DNA of 45,839 nt from an uncultured Bacilli bacterium (GTDB lineage Bacteria > Bacillota_I > Bacilli_A > RF39 > UBA660), in assembly GCA_947628585.1 (NCBI GenBank), contig CANRAL010000006.1:1-45839 (forward strand), written 5' to 3'. A program made the translations under genes and the position numbers. Below are positions 9,558 through 19,588 of the stretch, one piece after another (positions within the stretch are counted from its first letter, which is position 1; each line of letters begins with the position of its first letter). The notes under the pieces are model-generated. The model did no database searches and had not been told where the DNA came from. It worked only from the letters and a program-made list of their open reading frames with translations.

Positions 9558-10289
9558 ATGAAGAAAAAAGTCGTTATAAGTGGATGCAGTTTATTAGTAT
9601 TAATAGCTTTGGGAGTAGGAATATATTATTTATTTTTTAAAAAAGTAGATAATAAAGTTATTAGTGAAGATGCTATTAAATTTAAAGAAGAATATGAAAG
9701 TTTGAATGACAAAACTATTGAAAGTAATGGTAAAGTTTATAGAACAGTTAATATAAGTGAAGATAATCCATTTGTTTATAAAACAGCTGAAGAAATAGCG
9801 GAAATGATGGAAAATGATGAATCTTTCATTGTTTACTTTGGATTTAAATCTTGTCCTTGGTGTCGAAGTGTAATCAGTACTTTAGATCAAGTTGCTCATG
9901 ATAAAAATATTAAAAAAATCTATTATGTTGATGTTTTAGATATTCGCGATACTTTAACTGTGAATTCTAAAAATAAAGTAGAAACAACTAAAGAAGGAAC
10001 GGAAGGATATTATAAACTTTTAAAATTAATGGATAATGTTTTAGAAAAATATACTTTAACTAATAGTAAAGGTAAAGAAATAGATACCGATGAAAAAAGA
10101 ATTTATGCACCTAATGTAGCTGTGATAATTAAAGGTAATGCCGAAAAATTAGTAAGTGGAAATAGTGAAAAACAAACGGATGCTTATATGGAATTAACTG
10201 ATGAAATGGTTAAAGAAACATATAATATGTTTTCAGAAGTAATCCAAATTTATTTAGATAATGATTGTGAAAATCAAAAAGTCTGTTAA
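9558..10289 (+). CDS. membrane-anchored thioredoxin-like protein
   Basis: N-terminal TM; FIVYFGFKSCPWCRSVISTLDQVA. Confidence 0.75.
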   Translation: MKKKVVISGCSLLVLIALGVGIYYLFFKKVDNKVISEDAIKFKEEYESLNDKTIESNGKVYRTVNISEDNPFVYKTAEEIAEMMENDESFIVYFGFKSCPWCRSVISTLDQVAHDKNIKKIYYVDVLDIRDTLTVNSKNKVETTKEGTEGYYKLLKLMDNVLEKYTLTNSKGKEIDTDEKRIYAPNVAVIIKGNAEKLVSGNSEKQTDAYMELTDEMVKETYNMFSEVIQIYLDNDCENQKVC

Positions 10290-10305
10290 TTATAATAGAC
10301 TTTTT
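10276..10305 (+). terminator. Rho-independent terminator
   Basis: AAAAAGTCT-gttaattataat-AGACTTTTT. Confidence 0.75.
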
Positions 10306-10347
10306 GTTTTTATTTTAGTACAATTAAAATAGGATGGTAAAAAGGGA

Positions 10348-12096
10348 ATGCTAGGAAGAGTAATTGAAATACATAATAATTATTGTTATATAGAAAAAAA
10401 TAATATTAAAGCTAATATTATTAATTTGTATGTAAAAATAATTAATGATAATGAAATATATATTGGAGAAGTTACTAATATTAATCCCCAATATATAATT
10501 ATTAAATTATGTGGAGAAATAATTAATAAGCATTTTATTTTTGGAATTCGTAAAAAACCAAATATAGATAATGAAGTATATTTATTAAATAATGAAGAAA
10601 TAAACATATTATTTGGAATTAATGATTATATAGCTAAAAAAAGTTTATACATAGGTAAGAGTTCTTTATATGATAATTATCCTATATATGCTAATATGGA
10701 TAATTTATTTAGTAATCATTTAGTAATATTAGGTAATACTGGTAGTGGTAAATCATGTGGATTAGCTCGTATTTTACAAAATTTATTTTATAAAAAAGAT
10801 GCTAAAGCTTTAAATGCTACTTTTATAATTATTGATGCTTATGGTGAATATAAAAATGCTTTTAGTAAAATAAATTTTGTTCATCAAGATTTATATTATA
10901 AAAACTATACTACAGATTATAATTCTACGGATAAATTAATTGAAATTCCTTTATGGTTATTAAGTTTAGATGATATATGTCTTTTATTAGATGTTGATGA
11001 TAAGAATCAAATCCCTATTATTGAAAAAACTTTAAAATTAGTAAATGTCTTTTTAAATAATAATGAAAATCAAATTAATTATCAAAATAGTATAATTGCT
11101 AGTGCTTTATTAGATATTTTAATTCAAGGTAATAGTTCATCTCAAATTCGAGATCAAGTATTTTCGGTATTAACAAGATATCATACTAAAGATTTAAATT
11201 TGGATACCCCAATATATTTACCTGGTTATACTAGACCTTTAAAACAATGTTTAATGATTGATAAAACGGGTAAAATTTCGGATATTGAATTAGTAACTAA
11301 ATTTTTAAATAAATTTGTTTTAGCGGATATGAATTTAGATTTACCAGATAAAAGTTTTAAATATACTTTAAAAGATTTATTATATGCATTTGATTTTGCT
11401 TTAATAGATGAAGGTTTATTAAATGATCAAGAAATTTATAGTTTATCTCATAGTTTAAGAGTAAAATTAGCTAGTATTGTAGATAGTGAATTAAATAATT
11501 TTTTTCAATTTGAGGAATTTTTTACTTTAGATGAATTTATCTATAATTTAACACATAAAGATAAAGAAAAAGCCCAAATAATAAATTTAAATTTAAGTAA
11601 TATAGATGATCGTTTTGCTAAAAATATTGCTAAAATATATGCTAAATTATTTTTTGATTATAATAAAAGTAATCATAATCATTTAGATAATCCTTATCAT
11701 ATTGTTTTAGAAGAAGCTCATCGTTATGTTCAAAATGATAATGATGTTAATATTTTAGGTTATAATATTTTTGAAAGAATTGCTAAAGAAGGAAGAAAAT
11801 ATGCTGTATTACTTGATTTAATTAGTCAAAGACCAAGTGAATTAAGTGAAACGGTATTATCTCAAGTTAACAATTACATAATTTTTAAAATAACTCATCC
11901 TAGAGATATTGAATATATTAAAGGAACTATTCCTTATTTAGATGAAGAAACTATTGAAAAAATTAAAATTTTACCGGTGGGTAATTGTTATTTGTTTGGA
12001 CCATCCTTTATTTTACCAACTATAGCTAAAGTTGATATGGCAACTCCAGCTCCATTAAGTGAAAGCCCAAGCATATCTAAAGTTTGGTTTGATTAA
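10348..12096 (+). CDS. HerA-like (DUF87) ATPase
   Basis: HAS-barrel-like N-terminus; Walker A LGNTGSGKS, FIIIDAYGEY, VLEEAHRYV, RIAKEGRKYAVLLDLISQRPSELS. Confidence 0.85.
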   Translation: MLGRVIEIHNNYCYIEKNNIKANIINLYVKIINDNEIYIGEVTNINPQYIIIKLCGEIINKHFIFGIRKKPNIDNEVYLLNNEEINILFGINDYIAKKSLYIGKSSLYDNYPIYANMDNLFSNHLVILGNTGSGKSCGLARILQNLFYKKDAKALNATFIIIDAYGEYKNAFSKINFVHQDLYYKNYTTDYNSTDKLIEIPLWLLSLDDICLLLDVDDKNQIPIIEKTLKLVNVFLNNNENQINYQNSIIASALLDILIQGNSSSQIRDQVFSVLTRYHTKDLNLDTPIYLPGYTRPLKQCLMIDKTGKISDIELVTKFLNKFVLADMNLDLPDKSFKYTLKDLLYAFDFALIDEGLLNDQEIYSLSHSLRVKLASIVDSELNNFFQFEEFFTLDEFIYNLTHKDKEKAQIINLNLSNIDDRFAKNIAKIYAKLFFDYNKSNHNHLDNPYHIVLEEAHRYVQNDNDVNILGYNIFERIAKEGRKYAVLLDLISQRPSELSETVLSQVNNYIIFKITHPRDIEYIKGTIPYLDEETIEKIKILPVGNCYLFGPSFILPTIAKVDMATPAPLSESPSISKVWFD

Positions 12097-12175
12097 AGAT
12101 TAATAATTGCAAGGAATAAAATAATATGCTATAATTTTTTTGTGAAAAAAACTAAAAAAGGCAGGTGAATTATAA

Positions 12176-14416
12176 ATGTTAGATGGACTTGAAAAATTTG
12201 TAAAATCTTTTCTTTTAAGTTTAGATGCTATCGTTTATAATTTGATTAGCTGGTTTTATGATATATTTTTATTTTTAGCTAATGATTTAAATGTCTTTAC
12301 TAATGAAGATTATGCCGATATAGTAAAAAGAATTTATATTATTTTAGGAATTGTAATGCTTTTTGTATTATCTTATTCTTTACTTAGAGCCGTAATTAGT
12401 CCCGACGAATATTCTAAGGGGGATAAATCACCTGTTAATATTATCAAAAATGTATTAATTTCCTTAGTTATAATTGCTGTTTTACCAACAGTATTTGATA
12501 TAGCAACAAGAGTTCAAGGAACTATTTTAAAACAAGATGTAATAGGAAAAATTATAATAGATGGTGCTACTGAAAGTGATGATGCAATTAAAAATGGTGG
12601 TAAAACAATTGCTGTTCATGTTTATCAAGCTTTTTTGTATCCAACTTCATTTTCTAGTGAAAGTGGTAGTGTAAGCGAGGGCGAATCAGCTTTAGCGGTA
12701 ATTAATGAAGATATTCTAGCGGATGAAACTAGCTTTTTTGCTTTTAATGGTGAATATAAAGGTTATGATGTTCCTCAATTAATAGTAGATGATGAAATTA
12801 CGTATTTATATATTATTCCTATCATTGCTGGAGGCTTTGTTTTATGGTGCATTTTGTTATTCTGTTTTGATTTGGCTATTCGTGTTATAAAATTAATTTA
12901 TTATCAAATAATTGCTCCAGTTGCTGTTGTTTGTCGAGTTTTACCCGGCAATAAAGGTAAAAGCGTATTTAGTAATTGGCTGAAATATACAATAAATACT
13001 TACCTAGAAGTATTTATTCGAATATTTGTAATGTATTTGGGAGTATTTATAATAACTTTATTAGTTGATAAATTTCCAGATATTCTTTCTCTTGGCCAAA
13101 ATTCAGGACTAGATGTTGTTCAAAGATTATTAGTTCAAGCCTTTCTTATTATGGGTGTTATTGCCTTTATTAGACAAGCTCCAAAACTACTTCAAAATGT
13201 CTTTGGTTTTGAAACCGGTGGCTTGAATTTAGGATTAAAAGGATTATCAAGTAGATTAAGTGAAGGCGGTTTTTATGCAGCTCGAAATGCCATTACTACT
13301 ACTCCTAAAGCATTAGCTAGAAGAGCGCGGCATGCATTTAATAGTTATAAAGAAACTAAAGGTCAAAAGCCACTTAGAAGAGTTATGAATGGTGTAGGTG
13401 GTACATTCAGTACAATTTTTGGTTCAATGGGTGCTGGCTTTAGCTCCCTTTCTGGTGGCTTTAATGCTAAAAATGGAAAAGAAGCCAAAGAAGCTCAAGA
13501 AAAAACTCTTCAAAATATGGCTAATAAGCAAGCTGAAAGAGATAAATATTGGGCTAAGCATGGTAACACTCTAGGCGGTGTTATTATGGGTCGTGCTCAA
13601 GATTCGATTCATTCTTTTATGGGATTAGATGTTGCAGCATATGATCGAAAAATTGAGGAAGCAAATTCAGTTGTTAAAGGTGATGATGATTACAGATCGG
13701 AAATTGAATCTTTTATAAAAAAATATTTTACAAATTCTGCTATAGTTTCAAAGATGGTAGATGAAAAAGGTAAAACTACATTTAAAGGGGGAAATGCAAG
13801 CGAATTAGCTGCTATATATGAAAATGAGTTTTCTGGTCAATCGCTAGCAACTATTCAAAGAGAAATAGAAAGGCGAAAAGAGGAAGTAAGTCATAGAGAT
13901 TATGATGCTTTAGCTAGAGAACAAAAGATTAAAGAATTAATGGATAAAGATCAAAGTCTAACTCGCCAAGATGCCATTTCTAAAATAGATTCTGATGAAA
14001 TTAAAAAATTATCTCAACAAATGGCCATGGCCGATTCTAATCGAGTAGCAAATTTGGATAGTATGTATAGTCAATTATATAAAGCAACTGTTACAAATGT
14101 TGGTAATATTGTTTCTGAACTTATGCAACCTGATGGAAGAGTTAAAGATTTTGGTGATATAGAAAACGGAGGTATAGCTGGTAAAGAATTCTTTAGAATT
14201 GCTAAACAACAAAAAATTGCTGAGGCAATTTTTGAAAAATCTACTATTGAATATGTAGATCCATCTACAGGAAAGCGGTTAGATGTCAGTAAAAATAAAC
14301 CTGGTCAATTTGCTGAGTTTATGGACGATGCAGCATCTATTGCTAAAAATGTTGAATTTGACCTTAATTCAAAAAAACAACAATATATTGAAAAAAATAG
14401 TACGGATAAAAAATAA
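12176..14416 (+). CDS. VirB6/TrbL-like polytopic membrane T4SS protein
   Basis: 746 aa with several TM segments then a long soluble C-terminal domain; directly upstream of PrgI and VirB4. Confidence 0.75.
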   Translation: MLDGLEKFVKSFLLSLDAIVYNLISWFYDIFLFLANDLNVFTNEDYADIVKRIYIILGIVMLFVLSYSLLRAVISPDEYSKGDKSPVNIIKNVLISLVIIAVLPTVFDIATRVQGTILKQDVIGKIIIDGATESDDAIKNGGKTIAVHVYQAFLYPTSFSSESGSVSEGESALAVINEDILADETSFFAFNGEYKGYDVPQLIVDDEITYLYIIPIIAGGFVLWCILLFCFDLAIRVIKLIYYQIIAPVAVVCRVLPGNKGKSVFSNWLKYTINTYLEVFIRIFVMYLGVFIITLLVDKFPDILSLGQNSGLDVVQRLLVQAFLIMGVIAFIRQAPKLLQNVFGFETGGLNLGLKGLSSRLSEGGFYAARNAITTTPKALARRARHAFNSYKETKGQKPLRRVMNGVGGTFSTIFGSMGAGFSSLSGGFNAKNGKEAKEAQEKTLQNMANKQAERDKYWAKHGNTLGGVIMGRAQDSIHSFMGLDVAAYDRKIEEANSVVKGDDDYRSEIESFIKKYFTNSAIVSKMVDEKGKTTFKGGNASELAAIYENEFSGQSLATIQREIERRKEEVSHRDYDALAREQKIKELMDKDQSLTRQDAISKIDSDEIKKLSQQMAMADSNRVANLDSMYSQLYKATVTNVGNIVSELMQPDGRVKDFGDIENGGIAGKEFFRIAKQQKIAEAIFEKSTIEYVDPSTGKRLDVSKNKPGQFAEFMDDAASIAKNVEFDLNSKKQQYIEKNSTDKK

Positions 14417-14438
14417 TATATAGAAAGGATAAAAAGGT

Positions 14439-14765
14439 ATGAATAATAATTTTATAATTCCTGCAAATACTAAAAAATCTCAATTGATATTGGGATTCTT
14501 TACGCCTAGTGATTTAATAATATTTGGTACAGGGGTATCATTAACAATAATTTTGCTTTTATTTATGCAAGATGCTAGTTTTATTGAGTTAGTATTTATT
14601 TTACTACCTGCTTTAATAACTGGCTTTCTGGTTATGCCGGTGCCGCATTATCATAATATATTACAATTATTAACTAATATTATTACTTTTTATAATGGAA
14701 GAAGACGTTATTATTGGAGAGGATGGTGTGTAAGAGATGAATACGGAGACGACAAAACTAAATAG
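14439..14765 (+). CDS. PrgI/VirB3-like T4SS inner-membrane protein
   Basis: FIIPANTKKSQLILGFFTPSDLIIFG...VPHYHNILQLLTNIITFYNGRRRYYWRGW; 108 aa. Confidence 0.8.
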   Translation: MNNNFIIPANTKKSQLILGFFTPSDLIIFGTGVSLTIILLLFMQDASFIELVFILLPALITGFLVMPVPHYHNILQLLTNIITFYNGRRRYYWRGWCVRDEYGDDKTK

Positions 14766-15306
14766 TAAAATAGAATCTAAATACTCAGAAAATTGGTTAC
14801 CAGTTAAGCAAATAATTAATGGTATGATTATTTTGGATAGTGGAGAGTTTGTTACCGGAGTTAAAGTTGCTCCTAAAAATATATTTATTATGGATAATGG
14901 TATGCAACAAAATACTATAGCTAATTTGCGAAATTTGTATAATTCTATTGATTATGAATTTTGGTTATTAATTGCTGATCGACCTGTTGATATTGATGTT
15001 TATTTATCTCGTTTACAAATTTTATATAATAATGCTACCAATGGAGCTATTAAGAAATTAATACTACAAGATATAAATAAAGCTAATTTATTTATGAGTG
15101 CTGAATATAACGTAGTGGATACGGAATATTACATTTTGTTTAAAGAAAAGAAAATAGAATTAGTTCAAAAAAAATTACATAATTTAATGAGTGGATTAGC
15201 TACTGCAGGTTTACAATCAACTCAAACATCCAATAATGATTTAAGAATGGTATTAGATAATTATTTAAATGGTGGAGAACAAACCACTTTTGGAACGGTG
15301 ATGTAA
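14737..15306 (+). CDS. VirB4 N-terminal-domain protein (separate ORF)
   Basis: NWLPVKQIINGMIILDSGEFVTGVKVAPKNIF...; overlaps prgI by 29 bp and ends immediately before the VirB4 ATPase ORF. Confidence 0.65.
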   Translation: MNTETTKLNSKIESKYSENWLPVKQIINGMIILDSGEFVTGVKVAPKNIFIMDNGMQQNTIANLRNLYNSIDYEFWLLIADRPVDIDVYLSRLQILYNNATNGAIKKLILQDINKANLFMSAEYNVVDTEYYILFKEKKIELVQKKLHNLMSGLATAGLQSTQTSNNDLRMVLDNYLNGGEQTTFGTVM

Positions 15307-15307
15307 T

Positions 15308-17095
15308 ATGAGTAGATTAAAAAGTGAAATAGCCCCTAAAGGGATGGAATTTAAACCAACAGAATTTGTATTAGGTGGAAAATATTCTACAATTTTAACA
15401 ATTGTAACTTTTCCTAAAAATATTATGTTAGGACATTTGTCAAACTTAACAAGTATTCAAGGAGTTAAAGTAGCAATAAAACATATTCCTATTCAATTTT
15501 CTGTTTTACAAAAAATGTTAAATAAAGAAATAGCTGATTTAAAACAAAGATATCAAAATGAAAAAGATCAAACAATGCAAGAAATGATACGTCAAGATTA
15601 TGAATCATTGGAACAATTTATTCAAATGCTAGCAGCAACTCAAGCTCGAATTTTTGATTTTCAAATGCATATTTTAGTAACGGCAGATAGTAAAGAAGAA
15701 TTGGAATTAAGAAAGATGAATGTTAAATCTTTGCTTGAAGGTTTAGGAATGCGTGCTATTGCCTTGATGTTTGAACAAGAAAAGGCTTTAAAATCTATAA
15801 TTCCTATATTTCCACCTCAAGATATTGAACAAAGAATTGGAACACCTATTCCTTCAATTACAATCGCGGGAATGTATCCTTTTATTTTTGATAGTATTAA
15901 AGACCCTGGAGATGCAACTCTTTTAGGTATTGATTTCTCAGGAGGAGTAATATTATTTAATCAATTTTTATATCAAATTAAAAAAGAAAATAATCGAAAT
16001 AATGCCAATATTATTATTTTAGGTACTTCTGGTAGTGGTAAATCTACGGCAGCCAAATTACTTTTAAGAACGCATTTAAGAAATGGTTGCAAAGTTGTTT
16101 GTGTCGACCCTGAAGGGGAATTAGAAGAAATGTGCCATTCTATTGGTGGTGATTTCTTAGACCTTGGTAAGGGTGGAGAATTTGGAATGGTTAACCCTTT
16201 AGAAATTGTTATTGATGCCGATGAAGAAGAAATTGAACAAGGATTAGGATATACTGTTTTAACTCGTACAATTCAACAATTAAAAGCTTTTATGAAATAT
16301 TATTCTCCTAATATAGAAGAAGATGTTTTAAATATGTTTAGTGAAGTAGTTCAAGATACATATAAACGTTATAAAATAGATTATGAAACGGATTATACAA
16401 AATTAACTAGTAATGATTATCCTACTTTTGATGATGTATATGCAACAATTAAAGGTAGATTACTTTCAATGACTGATGCTACTCATGAACGGGATATTAT
16501 GGAAAGACTTGAACTTAAAATAAGACCATTAGTTAAAGAATTAAGATATTATTTTACTGGTCATACTACCTTAAGTATTCAAAGTGATTTTATTGCTTTT
16601 AATATTAAAGAATTAATGAATAGTGATGAAAATATTAAAAATGCATTATTCTTTAATATTTTAAAATATGCTTGGGGTTTATGTTTGGATAAAGATATTA
16701 ATACCATAATGTATGTTGATGAAGCTCATGTTTTGTTATCTACTCATAATGAATTGGGTGCTGAATTTTTAGCTCAAATTCAAAGAAGAAGTCGAAAGTA
16801 TAATACAGGTACTATTATAATTACGCAACAACCAACTGATTTCGCAGCTCCAAATTTAATTATGCATGGTAAAGCAATATTTGATAATGCCGCTTATTAT
16901 TTAATAATGAATTTAAGAAAACAAGCTGTGGAAGATTTAGGTAAATTGATTGATTTAAATGAAAGTGAAAAAGAATCTATTAAGTATTATAATCAAGGAG
17001 ATGCCTTATTTGTCTGTGGTAATCGAAGAATGCGTATTCAAGTTGTAGTTAGTCAAGAAGAATTAGATTCATTTGGTTCTGGAGGCGGACTATAA
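15308..17095 (+). CDS. VirB4/TraC-family T4SS ATPase
   Basis: Walker A ILGTSGSGKSTAAKLLLRTHLRNGCKVVCVDPEGE; MYVDEAHVLL; QRRSRKYNTGTIIITQQPTDF. Confidence 0.92.
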   Translation: MSRLKSEIAPKGMEFKPTEFVLGGKYSTILTIVTFPKNIMLGHLSNLTSIQGVKVAIKHIPIQFSVLQKMLNKEIADLKQRYQNEKDQTMQEMIRQDYESLEQFIQMLAATQARIFDFQMHILVTADSKEELELRKMNVKSLLEGLGMRAIALMFEQEKALKSIIPIFPPQDIEQRIGTPIPSITIAGMYPFIFDSIKDPGDATLLGIDFSGGVILFNQFLYQIKKENNRNNANIIILGTSGSGKSTAAKLLLRTHLRNGCKVVCVDPEGELEEMCHSIGGDFLDLGKGGEFGMVNPLEIVIDADEEEIEQGLGYTVLTRTIQQLKAFMKYYSPNIEEDVLNMFSEVVQDTYKRYKIDYETDYTKLTSNDYPTFDDVYATIKGRLLSMTDATHERDIMERLELKIRPLVKELRYYFTGHTTLSIQSDFIAFNIKELMNSDENIKNALFFNILKYAWGLCLDKDINTIMYVDEAHVLLSTHNELGAEFLAQIQRRSRKYNTGTIIITQQPTDFAAPNLIMHGKAIFDNAAYYLIMNLRKQAVEDLGKLIDLNESEKESIKYYNQGDALFVCGNRRMRIQVVVSQEELDSFGSGGGL

Positions 17096-17128
17096 TAATA
17101 AATTAAATGAATTTTGGGCGGTGAGGTT

Positions 17129-18745
17129 ATGAATAACGAAGCAAATGAAAATAAAGAAAAAAAAGTAGCAACTAGAAGAGTTGTTACTTCTTCGCGTGAA
17201 AATCGTTTATTATATAATCCTAATAATCGGAATAATAATTTAATTGCTCAAAATTATAATGCTAATAATGATTTGGAAGATATAGCTGATGAAGAAGAAG
17301 ATGAAACTGAAGAAGAAACTCAGGAAGAAACTGAGGAAGATAATGAAGAAAAATCTTTAGAAAATGAAGAAGAAAAAGAAGAAAAGAAAGATACTTCTCA
17401 AAAAAAGCCAACTAATATTAAGAAAGAAGTAGCAAGTGATGTTGCAGGAAAATTGTTAGTTAATTTTGGTAAAAAGAAAATATATTTTATTCTAATTTGT
17501 GCGGGTGCTGTATTTTTATTTTTTCTTTTGCTTTTAGCAATGCTTGGTGGATCTAGCTCAAACAATTATAATTCTTATTGCGGTGGAGAAAATGGGGATG
17601 TAATAAGTTTTATAGATACTTGGGAAGGAGAAAGTATGGCTGATACTTGTAGTGATACAGAGTATCGAGGCTATGATATTCATGATGGTACAATATCAAT
17701 TGGGGCTGGGATGACTAATTATGCTATTTCAACTTTAGAAATGGCCCATTATATCGAAGAAAATAATTGGCAAAGCTATTTTAATAAGCAAGGTTCTTTA
17801 TATAGAGTAGATGTTGGTTTATGTGTTCCTAAAGAAATAATTAATAAAATGAAATTACATGTTATAGAAACTACTTTTGGGGCTCATGTAGATGATGTAG
17901 CTATTCGCTTAGGTTTAGTTTTAACTCAATTTCAAAAAGATGCCATTATTTCTTTTAGTTATAATGTAGGTAATGCTTATACAGAAAAAGTATTAACTGC
18001 ATATCAAAATTATGGTTATGCTGGTTTATGGGATGAAATGAAAACTCATACTTGTGCATTTGGTTCTTGTAATCAACCAGGTTTAATGAAAAGAAGAAAA
18101 GCTGAATTTGCTTTATTTGTAACCGGTGATTATGGAGATACTGTAGGTAATTTTTATAACCGAAGTTTAGATAATTATGATGATTATGATTCAGAACATG
18201 TCATGGCTCAAAGAATGGTTTGTAGTCATAGCTCCTCATTTGGAGAATTGTTTGCTCCCCTTGATGAATTTTATTGTTCGGAAGGTTATCATTGGCGGAG
18301 TGTTCATCCAGTTACAGGAGGTAGTAGTCAACACTATGGCCTTGATTTAGGGGTAGGCGGCGTCGCGGGAAAACCTGTTTATGCCGTTCAATCCGGAACT
18401 GTTATTTATGTTTATAAAGATGCAAATTGTTCAATTTATAATAACAGTAATTGTAAAGCTCCTTCATGTGGTAATCAAGTAACAATTATGCATGGTGATG
18501 GAACGCAAACTGTATATTGTCATATGCAATATCAAAGTGTTACGGTTGATGTTAACGATTCGGTAGAAGGCGGTCAAATTATTGGTAAAGTTGGTTCAAC
18601 AGGTTCTTCAACCGGACCCCATCTTCATTTTGGTCTGAAGCTTGCCAATGGGGAATGGACAGATCCATATGATTATTTTAAAGATACCTGGGTTGCTTTC
18701 CACGAAAATGGAATCTTAACCGGTGATTTAAGTAGATGTGAATAA
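17129..18745 (+). CDS. membrane-anchored bifunctional cell-wall hydrolase (GH24-like lysozyme plus peptidase M23)
   Basis: Acidic N-terminus, TM, WEGESMADTC...GTISIGAGMTNY...DAIISFSYNVGN; then HYGLDLGVGGVAGKPVYAVQSGTV...GSTGSSTGPHLHFGL; start ATG 17129. Confidence 0.85.
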   Translation: MNNEANENKEKKVATRRVVTSSRENRLLYNPNNRNNNLIAQNYNANNDLEDIADEEEDETEEETQEETEEDNEEKSLENEEEKEEKKDTSQKKPTNIKKEVASDVAGKLLVNFGKKKIYFILICAGAVFLFFLLLLAMLGGSSSNNYNSYCGGENGDVISFIDTWEGESMADTCSDTEYRGYDIHDGTISIGAGMTNYAISTLEMAHYIEENNWQSYFNKQGSLYRVDVGLCVPKEIINKMKLHVIETTFGAHVDDVAIRLGLVLTQFQKDAIISFSYNVGNAYTEKVLTAYQNYGYAGLWDEMKTHTCAFGSCNQPGLMKRRKAEFALFVTGDYGDTVGNFYNRSLDNYDDYDSEHVMAQRMVCSHSSSFGELFAPLDEFYCSEGYHWRSVHPVTGGSSQHYGLDLGVGGVAGKPVYAVQSGTVIYVYKDANCSIYNNSNCKAPSCGNQVTIMHGDGTQTVYCHMQYQSVTVDVNDSVEGGQIIGKVGSTGSSTGPHLHFGLKLANGEWTDPYDYFKDTWVAFHENGILTGDLSRCE

Positions 18746-18756
18746 AAGGAGAAAAA

Positions 18757-19536
18757 ATGAAAAAAATAGTCTTATGTTTAATAATTATGCTTTGTTTAAC
18801 TGGTTGTAGTATAGAATACAATATAGAAATAACCAAAGATGATTTTAATGAAAGTACTACAATTATGACAGATACGAGAATGACAGAAACTTATCAAAAT
18901 GAAAGTTTAGAAAATATATTATCTAAAATTAGTAATAATTATTATGAACCAATATATTTTAATGATGAAAATTATGATTATTATGTGGGAGGAAAACAAG
19001 ATAACGTAGTTTTTTATGATATTAGTCCCTTTCAAAAAGATTATTTATTAGGAGTAAATTTAAAACATAATTTTAAATATAACGATATATATCGTTCTAA
19101 TATAATTAAAAATTGTTTTAATGAATTAAGTATTCAAAATAGTGATAATTACATTTTATTAAGAACGGATAATAATTGCAAAGCCTTTAGAGAATATTCT
19201 TTGTTAGAAAATATAACTATAAATATTAAAACTTCTTTAGAGGTAATTGCCAGTAATGCTGATAAAGTAGAAAATGGCATTTATACTTGGGTTATAACTA
19301 GGGAAAATTATGGAAATAAGTCTGTTCATTTAACATATAATTTAGGGAATAATAATATTATTGATAATCCAATAGATAATGACAAAGAAGAAGAAAATAA
19401 ACCGGATGAAAAGCCCCAAGAAAGTGAAGAAAGAATTGTTAATAATAAAATGAATAGCTTAATAATAATGATTAGTTTTGGTATTTTAATTATGGTTTTA
19501 ACTATAGTTATTAAACGAAAAAAAACAAGGTTATAG
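18757..19536 (+). CDS. lipoprotein with C-terminal TM helix
   Basis: Lipobox LCLTGC after signal peptide; C-terminal LIIMISFGILIMVLTIVIKRKK. Confidence 0.7.
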   Translation: MKKIVLCLIIMLCLTGCSIEYNIEITKDDFNESTTIMTDTRMTETYQNESLENILSKISNNYYEPIYFNDENYDYYVGGKQDNVVFYDISPFQKDYLLGVNLKHNFKYNDIYRSNIIKNCFNELSIQNSDNYILLRTDNNCKAFREYSLLENITINIKTSLEVIASNADKVENGIYTWVITRENYGNKSVHLTYNLGNNNIIDNPIDNDKEEENKPDEKPQESEERIVNNKMNSLIIMISFGILIMVLTIVIKRKKTRL

Positions 19537-19588
19537 TTGTTAATTAAGAAAATTTTTTGTATAATACTTAAAGAAGGAAGAGGAGTTT

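Noticed and set aside
10386-10607. Antisense ORF inside the herA-like gene
   Set aside because: Overlaps a well-supported CDS; no RBS or domain.
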